A stretch of 64,000 bases of DNA, taken from positions 1 to 64,000 of the forward strand of contig NZ_JBLKNX010000012.1 of the NCBI RefSeq assembly GCF_051414055.1. The letters run 5' to 3'. The notes below the pieces were generated by a model that saw only the letters and a program-made list of their open reading frames with translations, searched no databases and had not been told where the DNA came from. Source of the stretch: Halosimplex halobium. Its GTDB lineage: Archaea > Halobacteriota > Halobacteria > Halobacteriales > Haloarculaceae. Below, piece by piece: positions 51,012 to 59,974 of the stretch. The translations under genes and the position numbers were made by a program. Positions within the stretch are counted from its first letter, which is position 1. Each line of letters starts with the position of its first letter.

Positions 51012-51644
51012 TCAGCGGCGGGTCGCCGACGACACGCGGAAGACGCGGATGGTGTCGCGACTGGTGGGTTCGGAGAGCAACTGTGCGCAGCCGAGGTCGG
51101 TGAACACCGCCTTCCAGTCGCGGTGGAAGAGGGGGAACTCGTCGTCGACGCGGCTGACCTCGGCTTCGCCGCGGCCGCGCTGGGGACTGTTGCCCTCGTT
51201 CTCGGCGGTGACCAGCAGGTCGGCCGTGATCCGCGTCAGCTCCGCGAACACCCACTCGTCGTCGGGGTGGATGTGCTGGAGCGTCTCGACCGAGAAGACG
51301 GCGTCGAAGGCCCCGTCGTCGTACTCCGGGAGCAGGTCCTCGACCGCGCCGGTCCGGAAGTCGCCCGTCTCCGCCAGCCGGGGGTAGCGGTCGGCCATCA
51401 CGTCGAAGGAGTCGGCGTTGATGTCGATCCCGGCGAGGTTCTCGAAGCCGCGGTCGCGGAGGTGGGCGAGGTGGCGGCCGGAGCCGCAGCCGACCTCGAG
51501 GATCGCCGCCCCGTCGTCGAGGTAGTAGTCGAACGCGTCGGCGATCGTCTCGCTCACCTCGTTGGGGCCGATCTCGGCGTAGTACTCCGGGGAGTACTTC
51601 TCCGAGCGGTCGGCCCACCCCCGCCTGTTGTCCTCGGGGTCCAT
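51012..51644 (-). CDS. Class I SAM-dependent methyltransferase
   Basis: 210 residues. Motif I AAILEVGCGSGRHLAHLRDRG, motif II LAGIDINADSFDVM, and FDAVFSVETLQHIHPDDEWVF define the fold. N-terminus WADRSEKYSPEYYAEIGPNEVSETI is typical of small-molecule methyltransferases. Ends with RDTIRVFRVSSATRR. Acceptor unknown. Convergent with fttA with a 64-base gap. Confidence 0.88.
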   Translation of the reverse strand: MDPEDNRRGWADRSEKYSPEYYAEIGPNEVSETIADAFDYYLDDGAAILEVGCGSGRHLAHLRDRGFENLAGIDINADSFDVMADRYPRLAETGDFRTGAVEDLLPEYDDGAFDAVFSVETLQHIHPDDEWVFAELTRITADLLVTAENEGNSPQRGRGEAEVSRVDDEFPLFHRDWKAVFTDLGCAQLLSEPTSRDTIRVFRVSSATRR

Positions 51645-51997
51645 AGCGGGCGATATCGGGCTCGCAAGTTAACGCCATCGCTCCGCTCGAAAAACGGGAC
51701 GGCTCGGGAGCGGGGCGCGTCAAAATGGGACGAGATCGGACACGGGGCTGACTCGTGTCGAACGGCTCGTCCCCACGTCGTAGTATCGGGCCACACACTC
51801 AAGAAGACCGTGTTCACGTGGATCATCACAGACGACTCCTCGAGATTCGAACCCGCCACGGCCCTGGATACAGTGTATTTCATCGTATACGCGACGACTG
51901 CCGGATGGATGAGCCGGATGGGGTCGGCGCTCGGCTCGGACTGGTGTCGCGGTAGCGACTGGTTCGCTCGAAGGTAATTAGAGAACTGCGGTCGCGA
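51645..51997. other. 353-base stretch, no recognised gene
   Basis: Between the methyltransferase and aminotransferase genes. A T-arm-like word (GGTTCGAATC on the minus strand, about 51844-51853) is present but no full tRNA can be folded around it. Small plus-strand frames are not protein-like. May hold the methyltransferase promoter near 51660-51690. Confidence 0.4.
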
Positions 51998-53215
51998 TCA
52001 CCGGGGCGAACGGTCGGCCTCGACCATCGCCTCGAAGCGGTCCAGGCCCGCCTCCAGCCGGTCGAGCCCGTTCGCGAAGCTCAGGCGGAGGTGGCCCTCG
52101 CCGCCGGCGCCGAACGCCGAGCCCGGCGCGGTCACGACGCCGTGGTCGGTGAGCAGTCGCTCCGCGATTTCGGTGTCTGACCCGGACAGCGCACTCACGT
52201 CGACGAAGGCATAGAACGCGCCCTCGGGCGGGGCGACCGAGACTCTCGGGATCTCCTCGGTCCGGTCGAGGACGTACGCCCGCCGCTCGGCGAAGGCTTC
52301 GCGCATCTCGTCGACGGGCTCGCGCGGGCCGGTCAGCGCGGCGAGGGCGGCGTACTGGGCGGGCGTGTTGACACAGGAGGTGGTGTGCTCGCGGATCTTC
52401 GTCACCTGGCCGACCACATCCGGGGGGCCGGCGAGCCAGCCGACCCGCCAGCCGGTCATCGCGTAGGCCTTCGAGACGGAGCCGACGGTGAGCACCCACG
52501 ACTCGCGGTCGATGCGGTCGGCAACGGCCGCGGTCCGGGGCGGCCGCTCCGCGTAGGTCAGCTGGCGGTACACCTCGTCGGCGAGGACGAAGGCGTCGTG
52601 GTCGCCGGCCGCCCTGACGACGCGCTCGACCGCCGACTCGGGGAACACCCGCCCCGTCGGGTTCGACGGCGAGGTGAGGAGAACGACCGCGGTGTCGGGA
52701 CCGATCGCGTCGACGATCCGTTCCGGGTCGGGCGCGAACCCGTTCTCGGCGGGCATCGGCACCTCGACCGGCCTGGCGTCGGCGAGTTTCGCCTGCGAGA
52801 CGGGGTTGGGCCACGCCGGCGTCGGCACCACTACCTCGTCGCCGGGATCGGCGACCGCGTGGATCGCCAGGTGCAGCGCCTCGACGCCACCGGTCGTGAC
52901 GACGACCTCCGATCCAGGGTCGGGTCTCGGCCCGCCGTCGTCCGTGAGGTGGTCGGCGACGGCGCCCCTGAGATCCGCGATCCCGGCGTTGGCGGTGTAG
53001 TTCGTCCGGCCGGCGGTCGCCGCCTCGTGAGCGGCCTCGACGACGTGGGCGGGCGTGTCGAAGTCCGGCTCGCCGAACTCCAGGTGGACGAGGTCGCCGT
53101 CCTGTTCGGCGGCCAGGTCGAACATCTCGCGGATCCCCTGGGGTTCGACCGCCCGTGCCCGCTCGGAGATGCGACTCTGTCCCTGATCGGGACCGGTGTC
53201 GGCGCGCTCGGTCAT
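51998..53215 (-). CDS. PLP-dependent aminotransferase, class I/II
   Basis: 405 residues from ATG 53215. Fold-type I motifs: GEPDFDTPAHVVEAAHEAA, TNYTANAGIADLRGAV, VTTGGVEALHLAIHAV, TSPSNPTGRVFP, ADEVYRQLTYAE and the Schiff-base Lys249 in SVSKAYAMTGWRVGWLAGPP. C-terminal substrate-binding Arg in HLRLSFANGLDRLEAGL. Probably an aspartate/aromatic-type aminotransferase; specificity not readable. Starts face the P450 gene with 152 bases between. Confidence 0.92.
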   Translation of the reverse strand: MTERADTGPDQGQSRISERARAVEPQGIREMFDLAAEQDGDLVHLEFGEPDFDTPAHVVEAAHEAATAGRTNYTANAGIADLRGAVADHLTDDGGPRPDPGSEVVVTTGGVEALHLAIHAVADPGDEVVVPTPAWPNPVSQAKLADARPVEVPMPAENGFAPDPERIVDAIGPDTAVVLLTSPSNPTGRVFPESAVERVVRAAGDHDAFVLADEVYRQLTYAERPPRTAAVADRIDRESWVLTVGSVSKAYAMTGWRVGWLAGPPDVVGQVTKIREHTTSCVNTPAQYAALAALTGPREPVDEMREAFAERRAYVLDRTEEIPRVSVAPPEGAFYAFVDVSALSGSDTEIAERLLTDHGVVTAPGSAFGAGGEGHLRLSFANGLDRLEAGLDRFEAMVEADRSPR

Positions 53216-53367
53216 CGGTCGGATCCTCCGCCGTGAGCGGCAAGTACGTTGGGATGTACGCGGTGTCCGCCCCGAACGTGTCGGCTTCCCCGCACACCTC
53301 GTGCGCACTTAAACCACCGAGTATCCCCGCGACAACGCCGATGGGGTCGACGGTTCGAGGACCGGAC

Positions 53368-54702
53368 ATGAGCCGGACGACGGGAGACGCGCCGCTCGCA
53401 CCGAAGCGCTCGGGCGTGCCGCTGGTCGGGAGCGCGGTCGCGTTCGCCCGCGACCCCTACGACTTCTACGCGGACCTGGCGAGCCACGGCGACGTGGTGC
53501 GGTTCTCGATGGGCACGTACGACATGGCGACGGTCCTCCACCCCGACGGCATCGAGCAGGTGCTCGTCGACGACTTCGACCGCTTCCGGAAACCCGACCT
53601 CGCGGGCGGCGTCGACGCCCTCGCCGACGGACTGCTCCTCTCGGACGGCGAGCAGTGGCGCCGCCAGCGTACGGGCCTGCAACCGCTGTTCTACCGCGAG
53701 CGCGTCGAGACCTACGCCGAGACGATGGCGACCTACGCGGCCGCCGCGGCCGACGAGTGGGCAGCCGCCGACGGCGTCGAACTGTCGGAGGCGACCTCGG
53801 CGTACACGCTCCGGGTGCTCGGGAAGACGCTGTTCGGGATCGACGCCGACGAGTACCGCGACGCGGTGCGAGCGGGCGCCGAGGCCATCCTCGAACGCAC
53901 CAGCCAGAACCCGGTCGCCACCGAGATCCCCCAGTGGGTCCCGACGCCCGCGAACCGCCGCTACGAGCGGGGGATCGAGCGGCTCGACGCGGTGATCGAC
54001 GAGTTGCTCGCCGAGCGCGACCCCGACTCCGACCGCGAGGACCTGCTGTCGCTGCTCGTCGAGATGGGCAGCGACGGCGACCTGGACGAGTCGGAGATCC
54101 GCAGCCAGCTCGTCACCTTCCTGTTCGCGGGCCACGAGACGACCGCGACCGCGCTCACGTGGGCGCTCGCGGAACTCGGCCGGAATCCGGACATCGCCGA
54201 ACGCCTGCACGCGGAGGTCGACGGCGTCCTCGAGGGGGACCGTGCGACCCTCGCGGACCTGCCTGACCTGACCTACACCGAGCAGGTCCTCCGGGAGACG
54301 CTGCGGCGGTACCCGCCCGCGGCGGCCATCTTCCGGGAGACCGACGAACCGGTCACCGTCGACGGCTACCGCATCCCCGCTGACACGTTCCTCACGCTCC
54401 CGCAGTTCCACGTCCACACCGACGAGCGGTGGTGGGCGGACCCGCTCGAATTCGACCCGAGCCGGTGGGACGATGTCGACGACCCGCCCGGCGACCGCCC
54501 GGAGTACGCGTACTTCCCGTTCGGCGGCGGCCCGCGCCACTGCATCGGGATGCGCTTCGCGCGCATGGAACTGCGACTCGCGCTGGCGACCGTCGCGAAG
54601 CGGTGTCGGATCGTCGACGTTCCCGACGACATCGCGGTGGCAGTCGGGTCGACCGTTCATCCGGACGGTCCCGTCGAGGTGACGCTGGAACACAGAGCCT
54701 GA
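53368..54702 (+). CDS. Cytochrome P450
   Basis: 444 residues from ATG 53368 (an upstream ATG at 53341 would add nine). I helix AGHETTATALTW (254-265), ExxR E310-T-L-R313 in VLRETLRRYPPA, and the heme-thiolate loop FPFGGGPRHCIGMRFA with Cys392. The N-terminus has the P450 opener PLVGSAVAFARDPYDFYADLASHGDVVRF, without a membrane anchor, so it is soluble. Resembles haloarchaeal CYP174-type enzymes from memory. A ferredoxin/reductase partner is not adjacent. Substrate unknown. Confidence 0.94.
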   Translation: MSRTTGDAPLAPKRSGVPLVGSAVAFARDPYDFYADLASHGDVVRFSMGTYDMATVLHPDGIEQVLVDDFDRFRKPDLAGGVDALADGLLLSDGEQWRRQRTGLQPLFYRERVETYAETMATYAAAAADEWAAADGVELSEATSAYTLRVLGKTLFGIDADEYRDAVRAGAEAILERTSQNPVATEIPQWVPTPANRRYERGIERLDAVIDELLAERDPDSDREDLLSLLVEMGSDGDLDESEIRSQLVTFLFAGHETTATALTWALAELGRNPDIAERLHAEVDGVLEGDRATLADLPDLTYTEQVLRETLRRYPPAAAIFRETDEPVTVDGYRIPADTFLTLPQFHVHTDERWWADPLEFDPSRWDDVDDPPGDRPEYAYFPFGGGPRHCIGMRFARMELRLALATVAKRCRIVDVPDDIAVAVGSTVHPDGPVEVTLEHRA

Positions 54703-54755
54703 CGCCACGGACTGAACGGACACGCTGAAGATCCCGCCGGGCGAACCGGCCACGC

Positions 54756-56222
54756 ATGGCGGCAGACGTAGTGATCCACGACGCCCTCCTGCTCACCGTC
54801 GACGACGACAACCGGATCTACGACGGCGGGACACTGATCGTCTGCGACGGCGAGATTACCGAGGTCCGGTCCTCGCGCGAGGGGGACACCGACCTCGACG
54901 CCGACCGCGTGATCGACGGCGACGGCCGGCTCGTGATGCCCGGTCTGGTCAACGCGCACACGCATCTGGAGCTGACACCGTTGATCGGGGCGTTCAGCGA
55001 TCTGGACCTGCTGGAGATGATGGGCAGTATGACCGCCATCTACGCCGGGTTCGCCGACGGCGAGTACGACTACCTCGCGGAGGCGGGCTACGAGCTCGCG
55101 GCGCTCAACTTCCTGCGCGGCGGCGTGACGACGGTCAACTCGATGGACGTGGCGCCGGCAGCGGGCGCCGAGACGTTCGGCGAGGCTGGCCTGCGCGGCT
55201 TCTTCGGGCCGGCCCTGTCGGACCTGTTCTGGGACCGGCCCGTCGACGAGCAGTTCGAACGGGCCCGCGCGTTCATCGACGAGCACCACGGTACATTCGG
55301 AGGCAGGATACGCGCGACGATCTCCCCCCACGACGACTGGTCATGTACCCGCGACCTCTGGGAGCGGACCGCCGACCTGGCTGGGGAGCACCCCGATCTG
55401 CTCGTCCACACGCATCTGCTCGAACTCGAGGAGAGCGACGTGATGGCCCGGTCGAACGGCGCCGACGACTCCCTGGCACTTCTAGAGGAAGTCGGCCTGC
55501 TGGACGACCGGCTATTCGGCGCTCACTACCGGATGGCCGACGACGAGGACGTCCGGCGGACCGCGCAAGCGGGCGCCGGCGTCGGGCATTGCCCGTCGAT
55601 CTTCTGCTACTGGAACCCCGATCCCGACGTGCAGTGGACACCGGTGCCGGAACTGCGCTCGGCGGGGGTCGACGTGGGCATCGGCATCGACGACCACTAC
55701 TGGCACGACTCGTACGATCTGTTCGGCGAGGCTAGGCAGGCCCGCCTCGCGGCGAACCTGAAGCGCGGAACGGGTCAGTTCCACTCGATGGAGCTGGTGC
55801 GGATGCTCACGGCCGAGGGTGCGAGTGCGCTGAACGTTGGAGCGGAGATCGGCAGTCTCGAACCCGGGAAACGGGCGGACCTGGTCGTCCTCGACGTGGA
55901 CGAACCGAAGTTCACGCCGCTGAGGAACGTCCCGGCGCAGGTCGTGAACAACGCCGGCCCCGCCGACGTGGAGACCGTCCTGGTCGACGGGGAGTTCGTG
56001 CTCGATGACGGCGCGGTCGTGACGATGGATCCCGAGGCCGTCCGCGAGCGGGCGGAGGTGGCCGTCGAGCGGTTCGCCGACGAGACCGGCTGGGAGATCG
56101 GCGTCGGCGGGGCGGAGCCGCCGGGCCGAGTCGAAGTGGCCCGCGAGTCGCCCAGGCGCGGTCCGGCGGAGCTACTCGGGCGACTCGCCTATCAGTCGGT
56201 CCGGGATCGGTTCCCGTTCTAA
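54756..56222 (+). CDS. Amidohydrolase, TrzA/AtzA-MTA/SAH deaminase-like
   Basis: 488 residues, longer than most (about 430-450) through an insert and tail. Metal-site residues: NAHTHLELTPLIG (H-x-H), LLVHTHLLELEESDV, VGHCPSIFCYWNPD and GIDDHYWHDSYDLFGEAR with the final Asp. N- and C-terminal composite strand domain: VIHDALLLTVDDDNRIYDGG ... LEPGKRADLVVLDVDEPKFTP. Deaminates or hydrolyses purine- or triazine-like substrates; 5'-methylthioadenosine/SAH or guanine are possible. The substrate-loop sequence (SPHDDWSCT) differs from MtaD, so specificity is open. Confidence 0.87.
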   Translation: MAADVVIHDALLLTVDDDNRIYDGGTLIVCDGEITEVRSSREGDTDLDADRVIDGDGRLVMPGLVNAHTHLELTPLIGAFSDLDLLEMMGSMTAIYAGFADGEYDYLAEAGYELAALNFLRGGVTTVNSMDVAPAAGAETFGEAGLRGFFGPALSDLFWDRPVDEQFERARAFIDEHHGTFGGRIRATISPHDDWSCTRDLWERTADLAGEHPDLLVHTHLLELEESDVMARSNGADDSLALLEEVGLLDDRLFGAHYRMADDEDVRRTAQAGAGVGHCPSIFCYWNPDPDVQWTPVPELRSAGVDVGIGIDDHYWHDSYDLFGEARQARLAANLKRGTGQFHSMELVRMLTAEGASALNVGAEIGSLEPGKRADLVVLDVDEPKFTPLRNVPAQVVNNAGPADVETVLVDGEFVLDDGAVVTMDPEAVRERAEVAVERFADETGWEIGVGGAEPPGRVEVARESPRRGPAELLGRLAYQSVRDRFPF

Positions 56223-56280
56223 CGGCCCGCGAGCTGCCGGCGGGTCCCCGGCGGCGGCCCACTGTTCACAGTAATCACTA

Positions 56281-56676
56281 TCAGTACGTCTCGACCGGGA
56301 CGCCGAGCGTCTCGAAGTCGTCCACATTGTCGGTGAGGACGGCGTCGTCGAGGATTTCCGCCATTGCCGCAATATATGCGTCGTTGCTGCCGATCCCCGT
56401 CGGAGCCCCGGCTTCGTCGTCGGCTGCCGCGAGCAGTTCGCCTGCCGTGCGCGCCACCTCCTCGTCGACGTCGATCCGTGGGTAGCCCAGCAGCCGGTTG
56501 CGGACTTCTGCTTCGGTCGTATCGCTGCGGGCCGTCGTGACGCCGTAGTACGTCTCCGCGACCACTGGTACCGGTAGCCACTGCATCTCCCCCCGTCCGA
56601 CGAGTTCGCGTCCCTTCTCGAAGGCGTCGGGGTCCTCGGCCATCAGGTCGAACAGGTACGAGGAGTCGAGGATCAT
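56281..56676 (-). CDS. vapC: VapC-type PIN-domain toxin
   Basis: 131 residues from ATG 56676. PIN-domain acidic residues: MILDSSYLFDLM (Asp4), VPVVAETYYGV (Glu), GSNDAYIAAMAEI (Asp) and LTDNVDDFETLGV (Asp). RNA endoribonuclease of a type II toxin-antitoxin pair. Overlaps the antitoxin gene by 4 bases (ATGA), in the order antitoxin first. Confidence 0.9.
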   Translation of the reverse strand: MILDSSYLFDLMAEDPDAFEKGRELVGRGEMQWLPVPVVAETYYGVTTARSDTTEAEVRNRLLGYPRIDVDEEVARTAGELLAAADDEAGAPTGIGSNDAYIAAMAEILDDAVLTDNVDDFETLGVPVETY

Positions 56677-56915
56677 CCGTCGTCGTCCTCGAAGGCCGCT
56701 CGCGCGGCGGCGAAGCGGTCGCCGTCGCGCCCGCGCAGGTCGTCGACGGCCGCCTTCGCCCGCTCGGCCTCCTCGCTCGTCAGCAGCCCCGCCACGTCGT
56801 CGGGGTTCGGCCCGCGGGTCATCCGCCGGAGCGTCTCCTCCATCGTCTCGTCGGCCCGCTTGTGCGCCGAGAGCCACTCGTGGTACTCCTCGGAGACGCG
56901 GATGGTCTTGACCAT
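56673..56915 (-). CDS. vapB: VapB-type antitoxin
   Basis: 80 residues. N-terminal ribbon-helix-helix-like segment MVKTIRVSEEYHEWLSAHKRADETMEETLRRM, then an acidic helical tail (PDDVAGLLTSEEAERAKAAV) that would bind the toxin. ATATTCGGATATAC upstream at about 56921-56934 is part of its promoter. DUF7557-like antitoxins with this layout are common in haloarchaea. Confidence 0.85.
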   Translation of the reverse strand: MVKTIRVSEEYHEWLSAHKRADETMEETLRRMTRGPNPDDVAGLLTSEEAERAKAAVDDLRGRDGDRFAAARAAFEDDDG

Positions 56916-56973
56916 GTCGTATATTCGGATATACGCCGTAAAGAGGATTTCGGCGCGGGGGGCCGGGGTGAGG

Positions 56974-57672
56974 TCACTCCTCGCTCTCGCGACCCCTGAA
57001 CGCGCGCTGGCCGGGCATGACCGAGTCGCCCGTCCGCTCGACGGCGACGGTCCCCGGGACGGCGTCGGACTCGCGGGTGATCCGGGCGATCTGCCCGGGG
57101 AGGTTGACGACGGCGGCCAGGAGAATGACGGCGGCGACGGCGACGCCCGCCGGGAGGACGAGCAGGTCCGTGAACGCGGCGACGACGCCGACGCTCAGTG
57201 CGAGCGTGCCGGCGACGGTGCCGAGGATGGCCAGCGTCACCAGCAGCGCCTTCCGGAAGTTGGTCCGCTGGTTGTGGCGGATCCAGTCGGCGTAGCTGTC
57301 GACGAGGTGTTCCAGCGCGGCGGCCTCCGAGCGGTCGCCGACTCCCTCCAGACCAGTGGGGTCGGCGCCGACGCGCTGGCCCGCGGTCGCGTAGGTCAAC
57401 CCCGCGGCGGCCGCCGAGAGGACGAACAGCGCGACACCCGCGCCGACCGCCGGGTTCAACACACCTGCCACCGCGGCAGCGTCGCTGGCGCCCGCGACGG
57501 AGAGCACCGAGAACAGCACGCCGACGACCGCGACGTTCAGCCGGAACACCGACACAGCCTTCGAATCGATGTCGTCGAGCGTCGACAGCTGCGCACGCAG
57601 CGTCCGCTGGGCCTCCTCCCGAGCGATCCGCAGCGATTCGACGTTCCCGCCGTCCGGCGAATCACCTGACAT
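56974..57672 (-). CDS. Membrane protein, four helices with cytosolic helix
   Basis: 232 residues from ATG 57672. N-terminal helical region EAQRTLRAQLSTLDDIDSKAVSVFRLNVAVVG leads into helix pairs (VVGVLFSVLSVAG, GVALFVLSAAAAGLTYA), a soluble segment HLVDSYADWIRHNQRTNFRKAL, then LVTLAILGTVAGTLALSV and VAVAAVILLAAVVNLPGQ. Similar four-helix proteins with the L-D-D-I-D-x-K-A motif occur across haloarchaea, sometimes grouped with SLATT-like domains; the link to nucleotide-signalling defence is only a possibility. Divergent from the protease gene, 74 bases between start codons. Confidence 0.8.
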   Translation of the reverse strand: MSGDSPDGGNVESLRIAREEAQRTLRAQLSTLDDIDSKAVSVFRLNVAVVGVLFSVLSVAGASDAAAVAGVLNPAVGAGVALFVLSAAAAGLTYATAGQRVGADPTGLEGVGDRSEAAALEHLVDSYADWIRHNQRTNFRKALLVTLAILGTVAGTLALSVGVVAAFTDLLVLPAGVAVAAVILLAAVVNLPGQIARITRESDAVPGTVAVERTGDSVMPGQRAFRGRESEE

Positions 57673-57746
57673 GTAATCCGTTTGTTTCTGCCATCGTGTA
57701 ATACTGTCGTCGCAACCGTTTTGTGACAGCCGAGCTGACACTCCGT

Positions 57747-58676
57747 ATGGATATCCCCGAATCGGTCCGCGACGACATCGAGTCACGAGCGAACGTCGTC
57801 GGGACCGCGGTCGGTCCCAAGCGCGTCGGCGACCGGAAGACCGACGAGGAGGCGCTCATCGTGCTCGTCTCCCGGAAACTCCCGGAGGCGCAGCTCTCGG
57901 AGCGCGACCGGATCCCGGAGGAGATCGAGTTCGACGACACGACGTGCAAAACCGACGTGCAAGAGGTCGGCGACGTGCGGACGCAGGCGGCCACGGAACC
58001 CGAGGAGCGGTACGACCGCGAGCGCCGCTGGCGGCCGGCGCCGGCCGGCGTCTCGTTCGGCCACGTCGAGACCACCGCGGGGACGCTCGGCAGTCCGCCC
58101 CTCGAAACGGAGGACGGGACCACGGTCGTCCTGACGAACGCGCACGTCGCGGCACCGATCGGGGCCGCCGAACCGGGCGACGACGTACTCCAGCCTGGCC
58201 CGGCCGACGGCGGGACCGACGAGGACGTCGTCGGGTCGCTCGTCGAGGGCAGCGAGATCGTCGCCGGCGAACCGAACACGACCGACAGCGCCATCGTGGC
58301 AGTCGACCCCGACGACTTCGAGGATTCGGTCCTGGGGGTCGGTCCCTTCGCCGGGTTCACCGAGCCGTCGACGGACGCGACGTTCACGAAGAGCGGGCGG
58401 ACGACCGGCGTGACGACGGGGGACCTGCGCGGTCGGGACGCCCGTATCAGGGTCCGAGGCTACCACGAGGAGCCGACGCTGTTCACGGGTGTCGACGTGT
58501 TCGGGCCGATGAGCGCCGCCGGCGACAGCGGCAGCCTGATCGGGGTCGAGGGCGAGGACGGGTTCCGCGCGACGGACCTGCTGTTCGCCGGGAGCGACCG
58601 GACGACGCTGGCGATCCCGATGGACGCGGTCGAAGCCGAACACGGTGAACTGGCGCCTGTAGGGGCCGACAACTGA
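57747..58676 (+). CDS. Trypsin-like serine protease (GDSG), cytosolic
   Basis: 309 residues from ATG 57747 (a GTG at 57723 would add eight). Catalytic triad positions are readable: His133 in VVLTNAHVAAP, Asp180 in NTTDSAIVAVD and Ser261 in AGDSGSLIG, with the oxyanion Gly before Asp260. Residues 1-110 form an alpha/beta pro-domain-like region (VGTAVGPKRVGDRKTDEEALIVLVSRK). No signal peptide or membrane helix, so it acts in the cytoplasm. Nal1-like and HtrA-like proteases share the first-domain pattern; no PDZ domain is present. Confidence 0.85.
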   Translation: MDIPESVRDDIESRANVVGTAVGPKRVGDRKTDEEALIVLVSRKLPEAQLSERDRIPEEIEFDDTTCKTDVQEVGDVRTQAATEPEERYDRERRWRPAPAGVSFGHVETTAGTLGSPPLETEDGTTVVLTNAHVAAPIGAAEPGDDVLQPGPADGGTDEDVVGSLVEGSEIVAGEPNTTDSAIVAVDPDDFEDSVLGVGPFAGFTEPSTDATFTKSGRTTGVTTGDLRGRDARIRVRGYHEEPTLFTGVDVFGPMSAAGDSGSLIGVEGEDGFRATDLLFAGSDRTTLAIPMDAVEAEHGELAPVGADN

Positions 58677-58703
58677 TCGAGGTGGGGTGCCCCGTTCGGC
58701 GGC

Positions 58704-59126
58704 TCAGCTCCAGCCGTAGCCCCACTCCTCGAGTTTCGCGAGGACGAGCTCCGGATTCTCCTGGGCGACGGCCATCGCGGCCTCGGTCACGTCGGTCTTG
58801 TACACGTCCTCGCCGAGCTCGGCCTCCATCTCGGCGACGAGGTCGTCGATCCCGGCCTCGACGTGGTCGCGCAGGAAGACCGGCCGCTGGGTCCGGCCGT
58901 CCTTGACCCCGTCGCGGGCGTGGATGTACGGGAGCGACCCGCGCTGGACGTTCTCGTGGGTCGAGTCGGCGGACGAGGTGTCAGTCGTCTCGCCCGTCTC
59001 TGCTGTGTCGGCTGTCCCGACCGCGTCCGCCGCGCCGACCTGGTCGTCGGGCGCGGCGTCCGGCTCGTCGGCGTCGCTCCCGGTCGGCTCCTCGACGAAC
59101 GGGTCGTCGGTCGACCCCTGTTTCAT
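58704..59126 (-). CDS. Small acidic partner of ParA
   Basis: 140 residues from ATG 59126. Residues 1-60 are a disordered Asp/Thr/Ala-rich acidic tail. The second half, SLPYIHARDGVKDGRTQRPVFLRDHVEAGIDDLVAEMEAELGEDVYKTDVTEAAMAVAQENPELV, looks like a compact helix-rich DNA-binding or adaptor domain with LRDHVEAGIDDLVAEME. It overlaps the parA stop by 4 bases, the position held by ParB-like centromere binders in small partition operons. No ParB/Srx motif is visible, so this would be a different adaptor. Confidence 0.75.
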   Translation of the reverse strand: MKQGSTDDPFVEEPTGSDADEPDAAPDDQVGAADAVGTADTAETGETTDTSSADSTHENVQRGSLPYIHARDGVKDGRTQRPVFLRDHVEAGIDDLVAEMEAELGEDVYKTDVTEAAMAVAQENPELVLAKLEEWGYGWS

Positions 59127-59962
59127 GCTTCCACCGCCTGGGTCTCGCGGATGCGCTCGGCGAGCCGTTCGACCTTCTCGATCGTCTCGAGCTCGTGGTC
59201 GCGCTCGCGTTCGCGATACTCGTCGATATAGCGAAATGCGGTACATTGCTCGGCCCAGCACCCTTCCAGCAGCGACGACCGCTCGCGCAGCCGGATCGGG
59301 ATCTCCCAGCCGTCGGCCTCGATCTCCTCGAGGAACCGGTCCTGGTCGTTCATCCCCTTGTAGCGGTTCGGGACGACCGCGAGGACGCCCACCTCGATCC
59401 CGAGCTGGTCTTCGAGCCCGCCGACCAGCTGGTCGAGCCCCTGGACGGACTCGTAGCCCTTCCCGCTGGGCTCGAAGGGGATGACGAGGTGGCGGGTCGC
59501 GTGGATCGCGTTGTGGAGCTTGATGTCGGCGGTCGCCGGCGGGTCGACGATGAGCGTGTCGTACGCCTCGTGGACGCCTGCCTCCCGGAGCACGCGCAGC
59601 AGTTGCTTGTTCGGGTTCCACGACTCGCCGAAGTCCGCGGCCTCCTCCTCCCGGCGCCGCAGATGCTTCGACGCGTACTCGAGGATGTTGTGCGACGGCA
59701 CGATATCGATCCCCTCGCTCGTCCGGATCAGGTCCGCGAAGTCGCCGCGCGGACGGTCGATCATGTGTCGCAGGAGGCTGTCGGCCTGGTCGTCGTCGCG
59801 GTCGTCGGCCACGTCCAGCAGGTACGACAGCGACGCCTCCTGGGTGTCCAGGTCAACGACGAGCACGTCGCGACCGGCACGGACCTCCGCCTTCGCGAGG
59901 TTCGCGGCGAGCGTCGTCTTCCCGACACCGCCCGCCTCCGAGTACACCGTATAGGCCAGCAT
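59123..59962 (-). CDS. parA: ParA/Soj-type partition ATPase
   Basis: 279 residues. Deviant Walker A SEAGGVGKTTLAANLAKAE at 8-26, then VLVVDLDTQEASLSYLLD, LIVDPPATADIKLHNAIHATRHLVIPFEPSGKG (Walker B region) and VVPNRYKGMNDQDRFLEEIE. Typical length. Drives DNA or protein-complex segregation. Starts at ATG 59962; a TATA-like TTTTATA lies 26-32 bases upstream, so leaderless. Repeat-bearing AT-rich DNA follows upstream. Confidence 0.93.
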   Translation of the reverse strand: MLAYTVYSEAGGVGKTTLAANLAKAEVRAGRDVLVVDLDTQEASLSYLLDVADDRDDDQADSLLRHMIDRPRGDFADLIRTSEGIDIVPSHNILEYASKHLRRREEEAADFGESWNPNKQLLRVLREAGVHEAYDTLIVDPPATADIKLHNAIHATRHLVIPFEPSGKGYESVQGLDQLVGGLEDQLGIEVGVLAVVPNRYKGMNDQDRFLEEIEADGWEIPIRLRERSSLLEGCWAEQCTAFRYIDEYRERERDHELETIEKVERLAERIRETQAVEA

Positions 59963-59974
59963 ATCCGGCCCGTC

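Noticed and set aside
51838..51870. tRNA T-arm-like word (GGTTCGAATC) on the minus strand
   Set aside because: Only four of five T-stem pairs form, no complementary 5' acceptor strand, D-arm or anticodon arm was found within 90 bases.
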